A stretch of 64,000 nt of DNA from contig PHBZ01000045.1 of assembly GCA_002840755.1 (NCBI GenBank), forward strand, positions 1 through 64,000, given 5' to 3'. Positions 8,726 through 17,876 of the stretch are shown piece after piece; position 1 is the stretch's first letter; each line of letters begins with the position of its first letter. This DNA is from Chloroflexi bacterium HGW-Chloroflexi-10. Lineage in GTDB: Bacteria; Chloroflexota; Anaerolineae; Anaerolineales; Anaerolineaceae. Under the pieces are notes generated by a model. It worked only from the letters and a program-made list of their open reading frames with translations, was not told where the DNA came from and ran no database searches. The position numbers and the translations under genes were made by a program.

Positions 8726-8800
8726 AATACGGGGTTGAGGGTGTTTGGATAGGCAAATTGCCCGTCCAAAACACTGTGGTCCTCAATTAATGTAAAGATA
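8726..8800. repeat. MITE/REP-like element, copy A
   Basis: About 75 bases, roughly four-fifths identical to 45329-45405. The shared skeleton is AATACGGGGTTG at the left, CCCGTCCAAAACAC in the middle and CAATTAATG-AAAGATA at the right. The inverted repeat that is perfect in copy B is imperfect here (one deletion and substitutions in the left arm). It lies in the 351-base gap between the divergent genes at 8679 and 9031; the rest of that gap shows no further gene. Confidence 0.75.
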
Positions 8801-9030
8801 CAAGAAAGCTACCTTTCTTAACAAATCTGTTCGTTGATTCTGCCAGCACTTTCTGTTAAGATCAGTAGCGTACACAACGATTATCTTGATCTTATTCATC
8901 AATGAAGTATCTCGTAAGAGCATATCGCTCTCTTTTTTGAGATGATGCGCTTTTACTGAGCAAAACCAGATCAATGTTGTTTATTCGGAATGGATTCAAT
9001 AAAATCCCGTTACTTAAAAAAGGCCGTTTC

Positions 9031-10476
9031 ATGAAAAAATATTACTGGTTTTTGAACTTCGCTTTAATTGTGACTATGTTGGCTGTTTTTTTGCCGGTTC
9101 ATCCGGGCAGCGCTCAAACCGGCAGCACGGTTTATCTACCGCTGGTCATCGGAGGGAGCCAACCCCAACAGACCGATGGACGGACTGTTAATATTCCCTA
9201 TTTTTCTGAGACGAATATTATCTCTTCGCCGCGTTTTAACCAGATGGCGGTCTTCTGGTATGGACAGGTAACCAATAATTTGAATTACAGCGATGTACGC
9301 ATTGCCTATAATGACAGTGAATTGGTGGTTTATATTGCCCAGTTTGACCGGCGCATTTTCTATAACACCGCTTCGAATGGGTCCGACCTGGAAAACTGGG
9401 ACGCCGTAACCCTGCTGCTGCAAACCAATGGCCGCGGCACGGCAGCACCGGATGCAAACTCGTTCCGCTTCACCGCTCAGATGCACGAAACCTGGAACAA
9501 TGTCAATTTATACCGGCGGGCCGAACAGGGCAATGGCAGCACCTGGAGCACCAAGTCTCTGGTATATACCACAACACCTGGTTGGCGCGGAATCGCACTC
9601 AACGATAATGTTGATGACCGCGGATGGGGTATGACCTTCCGCATCCCATTTTCCAGCCTGGGAATCAACGGCAAACCAGCCGACGGCACTCAATGGAAGC
9701 TGGGGTTGGTATCTTATGATCGCGACAGCCTGGCTGGGCCGCCGCTGCAATCCTTCAGTTGGCCTGAAACTGGCAGCACCACCCAGCCAGCAACCTGGGG
9801 CAGCCTGCGTTTTGGTATGCCGGCTTACAGTCCACCCGTTTCCAGTAATCCGCAAACGTTGATGGTACGCCAGGGAGAAAACGGCGCGAGTGTGCCGGAC
9901 GTAGACGCCGGGGGCGGCAGTTTGTGCGGACAATGGGCAGCCCCGGAATACTTCCCTGACTGGGGGATCACCAACAATCGCGCCGGCAAAGATTATGTCG
10001 TTATTCAGAACCAGTCCGAGATTGCGGATTGGCCATGTTATTCCAAATATTATGTAACTTTCCCTCTTAACCAAGTGCCGGCCGGTAAGGTTATTCGTTC
10101 TGCGCGCCTGGTGATGCACCAGTTTGGCGGTTCAGACCCGACCAATGCTTATGATTCTTTCGTTCAGGTAATGAGTGTGGGTGAAGATTGGCAGGAAAAT
10201 ACGCTTAACTGGAATAACGCACCTTACGCATTGGAGAACTTTGCTTCCACCCGCGTTGGTGTGCTGACCGTTGCTCCCCCGTGGCCGGGTGTAGCTTACG
10301 AATGGGATATTTCGCGTGCTGTCGCCCAGAGTTACCAGAGTGGTACAGCGCTGAGCCTGGTGCTTTACAGCGCGGATAAACCTTTGCACAGCGGAAAATA
10401 CTTTGTTTCTTCCGATGCGGAAGATTGGAATAAAACCGCCCGCCCGACGTTGTATGTGGAGTATGGGACCCCGTGA
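9031..10476 (+). CDS. Secreted DNRLRE/CBM9-like domain protein (481 aa)
   Basis: Exported protein. Start chosen at 9031 rather than the longer frame from 8974, because MKKYYWFLNF gives a clean signal peptide (hydrophobic core about residues 8-22, cleavage near SAQ) followed by VYLPLVIGG, a motif often seen at the mature start of Anaerolineae surface proteins. Residues about 45-235 resemble a carbohydrate-binding module family 9-like sandwich. Residues about 245-480 resemble the DNRLRE (disaggregatase-related) domain, found in extracellular and cell-wall-associated proteins. No catalytic site is seen; a binding or structural role outside the cell is likely. A hairpin terminator follows (10508-10533). 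Confidence 0.85.
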   Translation: MKKYYWFLNFALIVTMLAVFLPVHPGSAQTGSTVYLPLVIGGSQPQQTDGRTVNIPYFSETNIISSPRFNQMAVFWYGQVTNNLNYSDVRIAYNDSELVVYIAQFDRRIFYNTASNGSDLENWDAVTLLLQTNGRGTAAPDANSFRFTAQMHETWNNVNLYRRAEQGNGSTWSTKSLVYTTTPGWRGIALNDNVDDRGWGMTFRIPFSSLGINGKPADGTQWKLGLVSYDRDSLAGPPLQSFSWPETGSTTQPATWGSLRFGMPAYSPPVSSNPQTLMVRQGENGASVPDVDAGGGSLCGQWAAPEYFPDWGITNNRAGKDYVVIQNQSEIADWPCYSKYYVTFPLNQVPAGKVIRSARLVMHQFGGSDPTNAYDSFVQVMSVGEDWQENTLNWNNAPYALENFASTRVGVLTVAPPWPGVAYEWDISRAVAQSYQSGTALSLVLYSADKPLHSGKYFVSSDAEDWNKTARPTLYVEYGTP

Positions 10477-10507
10477 GATTGGGCTGCCTATGAAGATTAA
10501 GCCATTC

Positions 10508-10533
10508 AACCCCGCGCGTTACACGGCGGGGTT
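10508..10533 (+). terminator. GC-rich hairpin and REP-like sequence after the DNRLRE gene
   Basis: AACCCCGC (10508-10515) pairs with GCGGGGTT (10526-10533). No long T-run follows. A second imperfect hairpin (CTCC..GGCT..AGCC..GGAG, about 10549-10572) and the sequence TTAGAATGACAAAG continue to 10600, which looks like an intergenic REP-like element rather than a simple terminator. Confidence 0.55.
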
Positions 10534-10643
10534 ACAACTTCACTACGTCTCCTTCGGCTTTCAGCCTTGGAGCACTGCGTGTTAGAATGACAAAGATGAG
10601 TGCGCTGCTATAAAAGAGGCTATTCTGTTGATCGGGTGAGTGA

Positions 10644-11231
10644 TCATTCAACAAGGGTGGGGATGCGCGGGATGTTTTGCAGCCATTGGCGGGTCTGGCG
10701 GGGGTGGGTAAAACGCAAAACGGTGAGGTGCTGATTTTCAGGCTCTTGCAGGAGGGCCGGGTAGGTGCGTTTGTGTTTGGGGTAGGATTTGACCAGCCAG
10801 ACAAATAGGGAATCCGTGGAGAAGAAGGTTATGCGGATATCTTCGCGATTGCCGTTCCACAACTCAGTGCGCCGGAAAACGCGCTGCATGGTACGACGGA
10901 AGAGCCGGCCGAAGACTATATGAAATGGGTAATCCAGCCAGACGAGGGTGTCGGCGCGCTGCCAGATGATGTCGCGTACTTTGGTGTAGTTGCCATCTGT
11001 AACCCAGGCAGGTTGGGCGGTAGACCGCTGCACCTGGCGACGGAATTCATCGAGAGCGAGTTCCTGCCAGTCTTTCAACCAGTGCAGGGAATCGAGCTCG
11101 ATGCAGGGGATACCCAGCCTTTCGGCAAGCTGCTGAGAAAGGGTGGTTTTGCCACTGCCAGTAGCGCCAATGATGGCGATACGCTGCCCGGGAGGCGGAA
11201 ATTGGGTTGTGCGGGGGTTGTTTGTGTGCAT
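10644..11231 (-). CDS. P-loop NTPase, adenylate kinase/FlaR-like (195 aa)
   Basis: Nucleoside-kinase-like P-loop protein. The Walker A motif GATGSGKTT falls at residues 22-30 when counting from the Met at 11231, which I prefer over the frame start at 11267 because the first 12 residues of the longer form are unlike the family. Residues after it (ELDSLHWLKDW, WVTDGNYTKVRD, DTLVWLDYPF) match proteins annotated as DNA topology modulation protein FlaR or AAA-family ATPase. The arginine-rich lid RLFRRTMQRVFRR fits an adenylate-kinase-type fold. The actual phosphate acceptor is not known for this group. It is convergent with the DNRLRE gene. Confidence 0.8.
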   Translation of the reverse strand: MHTNNPRTTQFPPPGQRIAIIGATGSGKTTLSQQLAERLGIPCIELDSLHWLKDWQELALDEFRRQVQRSTAQPAWVTDGNYTKVRDIIWQRADTLVWLDYPFHIVFGRLFRRTMQRVFRRTELWNGNREDIRITFFSTDSLFVWLVKSYPKHKRTYPALLQEPENQHLTVLRFTHPRQTRQWLQNIPRIPTLVE

Positions 11232-11449
11232 TTGACTGCCTATGGTGGGATGGAATAAAGGGAACAACCGGTTATTCTACCACGTCGGGGACAGCTGTCT
11301 ACTGGTCAAAAGCAGTGAAATTTGATAAAACGGATGCCAGACATAACTTTGGGCTGGTGTAAAGTCACTTATTTTTCAGTACAGAAATTTCCTTGACGGA
11401 TTTTGATTAATTGTCTAAAGTACCTATATAAAATTCTCGTGGAGGTTAG

Positions 11450-12241
11450 ATGAAGAGAAATATTTTAGCTGCGATTTTAATATTGGTATTGGTGACAGTG
11501 GCGTGTACTTTCAGCGCAAGGAGTGAACCGACTGCCACACCCGTATCACCAACTGAAGTTTCCCCAACCATAGTACCACCAACCGAGGCGCCAACTGATG
11601 TGCCATCACCAACGGCGCTTCCGCCGACTGCTACACCAAAACCAACCCTAAAACCCTCGCCAACCGTGATTCCGGTTGATCCTTTCCATGTAGAAGAATT
11701 TGAACAGGATCTGGATAACTGGTATTGGTTTCTGACGTACGGGAGAGAAGATAAAATGGATATCTATCAGGAAAACGACCGGGTTGTGTTTGACCTAGAT
11801 GATACGGATATTTACAGTTACCTGATGTATGAAGAATTCTCTTATGAAGATGTGCGCCTGAAAATTCGGGCTGAGAACCGTGGAAAAAACAACAACAGTG
11901 TCAGCCTGGTGTGCCGTTATGATGAAGAAGATGGTTGGTATGAGTTCAATATCAACAGCAACGGTATGTGGACTATTTTGAGTTTTGAAGGCAACCTGGA
12001 AGGTGGTGAATACGGATTAATAGCCAGTGGTGGTTCGATGAATATCAACATGGGAAAAGAATACAACGAATATGAAATTTCCTGTGTTGGTGATATGTTG
12101 AATTTATGGATTAACGGCAAAGAGACTCAGTCTGTGCAAGACCGCGATTTTAAAGAAGGCCTGGTAGGAATTGGTGTTTCTTCCTATAACGTCACCCCTA
12201 TCAAGGTTGAGTTCGAGTATGTTGATATCAGCACACCTTAA
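11450..12241 (+). CDS. Lipoprotein with Thr/Pro linker and LamG/DUF1080-like domain (263 aa)
   Basis: Surface lipoprotein. The signal peptide ends in a lipobox VTVAC with Cys19 as the lipidated residue. A low-complexity Thr/Pro/Ser linker (about residues 26-76, repeated PTxxP units) extends the C-terminal domain away from the membrane. Residues about 80-262 form a beta-rich domain (FEQDLDNWYW, YEISCVGDMLNLWINGKE) resembling the concanavalin-like fold of laminin-G/DUF1080 proteins, usually sugar or polymer binding. GGAGG lies five bases before the ATG. A strong hairpin terminator follows at 12293-12322. The ligand is unknown. Confidence 0.85.
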   Translation: MKRNILAAILILVLVTVACTFSARSEPTATPVSPTEVSPTIVPPTEAPTDVPSPTALPPTATPKPTLKPSPTVIPVDPFHVEEFEQDLDNWYWFLTYGREDKMDIYQENDRVVFDLDDTDIYSYLMYEEFSYEDVRLKIRAENRGKNNNSVSLVCRYDEEDGWYEFNINSNGMWTILSFEGNLEGGEYGLIASGGSMNINMGKEYNEYEISCVGDMLNLWINGKETQSVQDRDFKEGLVGIGVSSYNVTPIKVEFEYVDISTP

Positions 12242-12292
12242 GCCAACCGGTTGATTTTACTATAAGTTGAAACCCTGAAAAATTTATTTGTA

Positions 12293-12322
12293 CAAGACGC
12301 TCCAGCTATCTGGAGCGTCTTG
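12293..12322. terminator. Rho-independent terminator, 13-bp stem
   Basis: CAAGACGCTCCAG (12293-12305) pairs perfectly with 12310-12322 around a 4-base loop, followed by CTTTTTAG on the plus strand. It ends the lipoprotein transcript; the convergent phosphoesterase stops five bases on, so it may serve both strands. Confidence 0.85.
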
Positions 12323-12326
12323 CTTT

Positions 12327-13217
12327 TTAGTACAACCAGGCATCCATAGGCTGAGGGCCTTGCATGACATCACGAACGATGCGTAAGGTGCCGCCAAAAT
12401 CGGGTTTAACACACCAGCGAATCATGGCAATCTGTCCGTGGCGAATCTCCATCCCGGTGATGCAGTAAGGCGAGACGACGCTGCCGGTGTTGAAGTAGGG
12501 CACGTGGTCCAGAGCAGGGAAACGCGGGCGGTGGGTATGGCCGGCGATGATCATTTTGCGGTTGACTGAGCTCCAGTGAATCAATTTTCTATCCACGCGC
12601 AGCGCTTTGGTAAAATTTTTGGCGGCGCTGGTGGGGTCTGCGAAGCCAAATAATTGCAGGTTGCGCCAGAAAACGCGCACAAAGAAACGCCCGACCGGCC
12701 AGATAATATCCGAAAGCAAGTCTCCCTGGTGCCCGTGAACGACAAATAATTCGCGTCCGGTGGGCGTATGCTGCAATACCAGGCCTTCGGAGATTTCGAT
12801 ATTGGGGAAGAGCGGGCGCACCTGGGCGGATGTTTCATCAAAATAAGAAAACATGGTGTTTTCGACAAAGCGCGGGTAGGAGCGTTCAATATCATGGTTG
12901 CCAAAAATCATGTGAAAGCGGTTATTCAAATAGAAACGAGACATCAGTTCGTATACCTGACGGTGGGCGTTAAAAATATCAGGGAAATGATGGTTTTTCC
13001 AGAGATCATCACCATCTCCCATTTCAATGTAGGTAAAACCATCATTGAAGTAATAGGTGAGGGCGTAATAAAACAGGTTCTGGTTTTTAGCAAAATCATC
13101 GGCCCAACCATAATCTCCACGGTGACAATCGCTGAAGAAGATGATCCGGGTGGAATCATCGATCTGGATGCGTTTGGCTTTCTGAAAAGCCTGGTTGAGT
13201 CGGGTAAAGGTAGACAT
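12327..13217 (-). CDS. Calcineurin-like metallophosphoesterase (296 aa)
   Basis: All metal-binding motifs of the metallophosphoesterase superfamily are present in order: FFSDCHRGD (residues 28-35), MGDGDDLW (about 61-68), FGNHDIER (about 105-112), VVHGHQGD (about 170) and AGHTHRP (about 235). Two divalent metals would be bound to hydrolyse a phosphoester. The SDxHRGD start and overall length resemble UDP-2,3-diacylglucosamine-pyrophosphatase-like and related uncharacterised phosphoesterases, but the substrate is not assignable. No signal peptide, so cytoplasmic. Monocistronic, with about 280 non-coding bases separating it from the chemoreceptor gene upstream. Confidence 0.9.
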   Translation of the reverse strand: MSTFTRLNQAFQKAKRIQIDDSTRIIFFSDCHRGDYGWADDFAKNQNLFYYALTYYFNDGFTYIEMGDGDDLWKNHHFPDIFNAHRQVYELMSRFYLNNRFHMIFGNHDIERSYPRFVENTMFSYFDETSAQVRPLFPNIEISEGLVLQHTPTGRELFVVHGHQGDLLSDIIWPVGRFFVRVFWRNLQLFGFADPTSAAKNFTKALRVDRKLIHWSSVNRKMIIAGHTHRPRFPALDHVPYFNTGSVVSPYCITGMEIRHGQIAMIRWCVKPDFGGTLRIVRDVMQGPQPMDAWLY

Positions 13218-13448
13218 AAGCGATTTGAATTAATGATAACAAAGATTGTAAAAATAATTTTATAAATCCGGTTAAGTTTTTGTAAAGGTTTGAAGAAAAC
13301 AGGATTATTCCTCCTATTATACGGCTTTCAGAGATGGGCTGCAAAGAAACGCGGATGTTGGAAATGAATTTCACGAAAAGCAACGCGGCGTACGAGAAAG
13401 ACTACCCACAAGGGATACAATGAGTTTCGGGTTACAGTATAGAAAACC

Positions 13449-13477
13449 GCCTTCCGGGCAGGGGAAACCCGGAAGGC
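13449..13477 (-). terminator. Hairpin terminator of the chemoreceptor gene
   Basis: GCCTTCCGGG (13449-13458) pairs with CCCGGAAGGC (13468-13477) around a 9-base loop. On the minus strand GGTTTTCT follows. It lies 24 bases beyond the chemoreceptor stop codon. Confidence 0.7.
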
Positions 13478-13500
13478 AAAACAAGGGGGGATATATGCGA

Positions 13501-16425
13501 TTATTGTTGGACTAACCAGTCTATGGCTTCCTGACGGGTGGGGAAGGTGACAAATTCACGGCCAGTCAGTTTGGAAATGGTGATCAGGGCGATCTTCGTT
13601 AAACCGGAGACACCGATGATAGCGCTGTGCCTGACGTAGGGTTTATTGCCCTGGGCAAATTTCTGTAATTCGGATAACACTTTTTTGTTATAGGATGCAC
13701 GGGTAATATCGACCATCATCAGTAAAGAGGCGGGCGGTTGGGCAAAAATCTGCTGTTGGGCGGCTTCGATGATATTGGGGTATGGGTTATGTGCATGGAT
13801 ATTACTGAAATCGACAAGGAAGATTTGCTTGTCCGCGATATTTATGAAGTAAGCACGTTCATTGTAGAACTCTATTGCGGCTGTGTTTTCTGCATTTTCC
13901 GGCATGCGGAAACGCTGGATCACCTGGAGCAGGTCGCCGGACATACCACTAAGGAGGTCGGCAGAAGCGGCTACCTCGCGGATCTGGGAGCGCATTTCAT
14001 CGGTAGCGGCATTCACTTCCTCCGCCGAAGCACTATTTTCCTGTGAGATGCTGGCCACATTTTCTATGGCCTGGCTTACATTTACAGCGGCTGTATTCAT
14101 CAGGCGAGTCGCTGCCTGGTTCTGCTGAACGACCCGGGAAACCTGCTGCATGCTGTGCACCAACCCACTGGAAGACACGCTCATTTCGGTTGCAGTAGTT
14201 TCAATGGCCTGTACCTGGCTACGGACGGCAGCGGCGGTCTCACGGATGCTTTGCAGTACCTGACCGGATTGTTTGACACGGACTTCGCCTTGATCCACTT
14301 CTTCAACACCCTGGTTGACAGAGGTAACCGCTGCGGCAGCGCTATTTTGAACGTCCTTAATCAACGCGGTAATTTCTTTGGTGGCGGAGGCTGATCTTTC
14401 GGCCAGTTTACGGACCTCATCGGCAACCACGGCAAACCCCTTGCCCTGATCACCGGCGCGAGCGGCTTCGATTGCGGCATTTAATGCGAGTAAATTGGTT
14501 TGCGAGGCAATTTCATTGATGGTTTCAACAATTGAACCGATCTGATGGGAACGGTCACTCATGTGTTTTACTTTTTCGAGTGCCTGGGAGAAGCGGGCGG
14601 CGATTGCCTCCATGACGGCCTGGTTCTGCAGGGCAGCCTGAACTCCGTCCTGTGATTTTTGGTCTGCCTGGGCAGATTGGCCGGCACCCTCGACGGCTTT
14701 TTGGGCCACGGATTGGATGCTGGTTTGCAACTGTCCAGTGAGGTTGCGCACATCATCTACCGCTGCTTCCTGCTCACTGGCGCCCTGGATGATATTTTCA
14801 ATGGACTGTTCCAACTGATTCATGGAGGAAGCTGTTTGGGTGAGGCTGCTGGCTTGCTGCTGCGCACCCTCGGTCACCTGGTGGATGGTGGAGAAAATTT
14901 GATTGAGGGTCACCTCTGAATTTTCGGCGGCGGCATTGAGTTCATTGGCAGAGGCTGAGAGACTATTGGCCTGGGTGGTAAGATCCCTGACCATATCGCG
15001 CAGGGCAATCACCATCTGGCTGAAGGCCGTGCCCAGCTGATCGTGCTCGCCACGGGAATCGATATTCTGGGTGAGATCACCCTGAGAGATGCGGGTGGCC
15101 ACCGCAGCCATTTCCTGCATATACGATATCATCTTCTGGAAAGCGATAGCCAGCATACCAATTTCATCATTAGTGGTTTGCTGCAATTGTTGATTCAAGT
15201 TACCGGTAGCCAGTCGTTCGGCTGCACGGGTAATAACCTGCAAAGGACGCGAGATTTGCTTACCGAAGAAGATCATCACAACCACAAAAAGGATCATGAC
15301 GCCGAGACCAATCAGACCAAATGTTAAACTGAGGCCCTTACGGTAGGTTTCCAGCGCTGTCAGTTCCTGAAGGACCTCTTCTTCATAAGCGTAGACACCA
15401 ATTACCCAATCCCATGGTTCAAAATAGACAACACGGGTCAGGACGCCACGGGATTTCTGGCCGGAGGGACCTGGCAACAAGAATCGGTTGGCCGTGATCT
15501 CACCTTTTGCTAACAGCGCCTGTTGAATGAGGGTTTGCATATATGGATTGCCATCACTATCCTTAGCATTCCATAAGGCGGTATTGGTCTGGCCCGGTTT
15601 GACCACTACCAGATCTCCACGGGTTTCTCCCTGGGCTTTCACTGCCCAGACATACCCGGTTTGACCAACTTTAATGGCATTCAGTGAATTCTGAATAGCG
15701 GTACTCTGATCTAAAGGCACGGCTACCTGAAAAGCACCCAACCATTCGCCATTTCCCCGATATAAAGGTGTTGTTTTGGTGACATACCAGGAATTCATGA
15801 TAAATTCCAAACGGCGGTAACTGTCTCCTGCTTTTAATGCGGAAATCAATTCATCGCTTGTTCCATCCGGGTGGACTGCCGGAATATAACTTCCAATATT
15901 CCTTTTGCCATCCTCAATAATATTGGATGAAATCCGCAACAGGTCTCCTTCCGGATTGATCACCTGAAAAAGCACAGCACGCCCGCCAAATAATTCAAAG
16001 AGCGTATCGATCCACAATGAAGTTTGTTCAGGATCCTCATTCTTGATGACCCGGGTTGTTCCGACGATCAAAGAAGGCAGGTTTATTTCCTGGCTTTCAC
16101 CACTCAATTCATTCCGTATTTGCCACTGAATTATCGTCGAAGTAGAGGTATTTAATCCACCCTCTTTTTCCAGGATATATAAACCGGTATTGCTGTTTTT
16201 ATCCAATAAATCCTGCAAAACCCGGTTTTGAGTGTTCACCAGATGATAAGCCCCCTGAATAATATGATCCAGGTCGGATGTGACTAAATTCTGAGTGAGG
16301 TTATTTACGGATTTACCGTAATTATTGAAAGCAATCTGGGTAACGCCAATCACTATCATAATAGCAACTACTATGATAGCGCCGCCAATTATTGTCAGTT
16401 TTCTGCTAATTGTCCAAAATCCCAT
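13501..16425 (-). CDS. Methyl-accepting chemotaxis protein with C-terminal SpoIIAA-like domain (974 aa)
   Basis: Transmembrane chemoreceptor. TM1 is at about residues 9-29, an extracellular double-CACHE-like sensor spans about 35-350 (WVIGVYAYEEEV near its end), TM2 is about 362-385, and HAMP follows at about 385-440. The cytoplasmic hairpin carries the conserved tip around EIASQTNLLALNAAIEAARA and KGFAVVADEVRKLAERS. Unusually, about 120 residues follow the usual methylation region: IFLVDFSNIHAHNPY, LLMMVDITRASYN and KPYVRHSAIIGVSGL match the SpoIIAA-like (STAS-related) family that normally occurs as a separate small protein. The added domain may couple the receptor to another switch. No chemotaxis genes lie beside it. 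The terminator is at 13449-13477. Confidence 0.93.
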   Translation of the reverse strand: MGFWTISRKLTIIGGAIIVVAIMIVIGVTQIAFNNYGKSVNNLTQNLVTSDLDHIIQGAYHLVNTQNRVLQDLLDKNSNTGLYILEKEGGLNTSTSTIIQWQIRNELSGESQEINLPSLIVGTTRVIKNEDPEQTSLWIDTLFELFGGRAVLFQVINPEGDLLRISSNIIEDGKRNIGSYIPAVHPDGTSDELISALKAGDSYRRLEFIMNSWYVTKTTPLYRGNGEWLGAFQVAVPLDQSTAIQNSLNAIKVGQTGYVWAVKAQGETRGDLVVVKPGQTNTALWNAKDSDGNPYMQTLIQQALLAKGEITANRFLLPGPSGQKSRGVLTRVVYFEPWDWVIGVYAYEEEVLQELTALETYRKGLSLTFGLIGLGVMILFVVVMIFFGKQISRPLQVITRAAERLATGNLNQQLQQTTNDEIGMLAIAFQKMISYMQEMAAVATRISQGDLTQNIDSRGEHDQLGTAFSQMVIALRDMVRDLTTQANSLSASANELNAAAENSEVTLNQIFSTIHQVTEGAQQQASSLTQTASSMNQLEQSIENIIQGASEQEAAVDDVRNLTGQLQTSIQSVAQKAVEGAGQSAQADQKSQDGVQAALQNQAVMEAIAARFSQALEKVKHMSDRSHQIGSIVETINEIASQTNLLALNAAIEAARAGDQGKGFAVVADEVRKLAERSASATKEITALIKDVQNSAAAAVTSVNQGVEEVDQGEVRVKQSGQVLQSIRETAAAVRSQVQAIETTATEMSVSSSGLVHSMQQVSRVVQQNQAATRLMNTAAVNVSQAIENVASISQENSASAEEVNAATDEMRSQIREVAASADLLSGMSGDLLQVIQRFRMPENAENTAAIEFYNERAYFINIADKQIFLVDFSNIHAHNPYPNIIEAAQQQIFAQPPASLLMMVDITRASYNKKVLSELQKFAQGNKPYVRHSAIIGVSGLTKIALITISKLTGREFVTFPTRQEAIDWLVQQ

Positions 16426-16526
16426 AGGATCTCCCCGTGGTTAATATAGGAATCATTAATATCTTTCTTAATATACATACCAATTGTTTTCTTTTCCGTA
16501 AAAAATGAATTAAAGCCGCGTGAATC

Positions 16527-16554
16527 TTGACAAAAATATTCTTTTGCCTATAAT
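16527..16554 (+). promoter_or_regulatory. Sigma-70-type promoter of the PadR/GyrI-like operon
   Basis: TTGACA (16527-16532) and TATAAT (16549-16554) are separated by 16 bases, 36 bases before the PadR start. The bases between (CAGTTATAGATTATTATAGT, 16556-16575) are an imperfect dyad and a plausible autorepression site for PadR. Confidence 0.8.
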
Positions 16555-16589
16555 ACAGTTATAGATTATTATAGTACTGGAATATATAA

Positions 16590-17132
16590 ATGAACAAAAA
16601 CTTAACCAACAATGAATGTGTAATTCTGGGGCTGCTGGCGGAAGCCGATTGTTACGGCTACCAACTGGAGCAGAAAATTGCCGAACGCGGCATGCGTGAA
16701 TGGACCGAGATCGGGTTCTCTTCCATATACTACCTGCTTAAAAAGCTGGAGACGGACGGCCTGATACTGGGCGAAAAAGTGGAAAATACTGAGCGTCCGG
16801 CAAAAAAACTGTATCATCTGGCACCCAATGGATGGGCAGTTCTGGAAGAAACACTGCTGGGCTACCTGGGCAACCCCCGTCCTTTCAGACCGGATATGGA
16901 AATAGGGTTGGCTTTTTGCGCCTTTATTGACCCTGGAAAAGTAAAACAACAATTAATCATTCAACGGCGGCACTTGATTGCGCAAATTGAAGAGGTACGC
17001 AACAAACGGGACAGCAGCGGCAACCTGCCGGAAAACGTGCAAGCTCTGTTCAGCCGCAGCTTGCAGCTGATGAACGCTGAACTGGATTGGCTGACAGACA
17101 CCCTGGAAAAAGAAACGAAAATTAAGGAGTAA
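16590..17132 (+). CDS. PadR-family transcriptional regulator (180 aa)
   Basis: Winged-helix repressor of the PadR family: the N-terminal segment ILGLLAEADCYGYQLEQ (residues 11-27) and FSSIYYLLKKLETDGLI (about 43-59) are the recognition-helix region and wing, and the C-terminal half (about 100-178) is the helical dimerisation domain of PadR subfamily 1. It overlaps the next gene by one base (TAATG), so translation is coupled. PadR proteins usually repress a neighbouring multidrug or stress gene; here the partner encodes a GyrI-like ligand-binding protein, suggesting response to a small hydrophobic molecule. Ligand unknown. Confidence 0.9.
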   Translation: MNKNLTNNECVILGLLAEADCYGYQLEQKIAERGMREWTEIGFSSIYYLLKKLETDGLILGEKVENTERPAKKLYHLAPNGWAVLEETLLGYLGNPRPFRPDMEIGLAFCAFIDPGKVKQQLIIQRRHLIAQIEEVRNKRDSSGNLPENVQALFSRSLQLMNAELDWLTDTLEKETKIKE

Positions 17133-17755
17133 TGATGACTGAAAAAATTGATCTGAAAAAAGAATGGAAACTGCTTTACAACCCCTCCGCCAAAGCGCCT
17201 GCCATTGTGGAGGTTCCGGCGGCCAATTACCTGATGCTGGACGGCAGCGGCAACCCGAATTCGGCGCAGCGCTTCAAAGACGCCATTCAGACGCTATTCC
17301 CGCTGGCGTACGCGATCAAATTTGCCGTGCGGAAGCAATACGAAGTGGATTACGCGGTGATGCCTTTAGAAGGACAGTATTGGGGCACGCCGTTGGGGCA
17401 AACCCATTTTACGGATGCGGATAAAGATAAGTGGTCGTGGACGCTGATGATCTTGCAGCCTGAATGGGTAACCGCAGAATTAGTAGAATCGGTACGGCAG
17501 GAAGTAACCAAAAAGAAAAATCCGCCGCTGATCGGGGAGATTCGCTTTGAATCTTTTCAGGAAGGGACGGTCACTCAGGTGATGCATATCGGGTCGTTTG
17601 ACAATGAGGCTGGTTCGGTAGAACGCATGCACCAACTGGTTTACGACCAGGGTTACCATCTATGCGGCAAACACCATGAAATTTATCTTAACGATTTCAC
17701 CAAAATTGCGCCGGAAAAGTTGAAGACGGTGCTACGGCATCCGATATGCAGGTAG
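17132..17755 (+). CDS. GyrI-like small-molecule-binding protein (207 aa)
   Basis: Belongs to the GyrI-like/SHS2-fold proteins (YdeI-type, often beside PadR or MerR regulators). Typical pieces are VPAANYLMLDGSGNPNS near residues 27-43, DYAVMPLEGQYWG near 73-85, and a C-terminal LNDFTKIAPEKLKTVLRHP tail. Some relatives bind drugs or hydrolyse activated esters; the catalytic role is not established here. Two ATGs occur (17132, 17135) behind AAGGAG; either may be used. It ends the operon, and a strong terminator follows at 17821-17852. Confidence 0.88.
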   Translation: MMTEKIDLKKEWKLLYNPSAKAPAIVEVPAANYLMLDGSGNPNSAQRFKDAIQTLFPLAYAIKFAVRKQYEVDYAVMPLEGQYWGTPLGQTHFTDADKDKWSWTLMILQPEWVTAELVESVRQEVTKKKNPPLIGEIRFESFQEGTVTQVMHIGSFDNEAGSVERMHQLVYDQGYHLCGKHHEIYLNDFTKIAPEKLKTVLRHPICR

Positions 17756-17820
17756 ACAAGGTCAGGAATTAGGAATATCCATTTTTTGTCTTAAATCTGA
17801 ATTGGTGATAGAATTCATAC

Positions 17821-17852
17821 CCGTGCCTTTTGACAAGGCACGGATTTTTTTT
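17821..17852 (+). terminator. Rho-independent terminator of the PadR operon
   Basis: CCGTGCCTT (17821-17829) pairs with AAGGCACGG (17835-17843), then ATTTTTTTT. Located 66 bases after the GyrI-like stop and just upstream of the SulP gene. Confidence 0.88.
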
Positions 17853-17876
17853 AAGATGTAATGGAAAGCTGAATAG

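Noticed and set aside
8974..9030. Longer N-terminus of the DNRLRE protein
   Set aside because: The extra 19 residues precede a complete signal peptide that begins at 9031.
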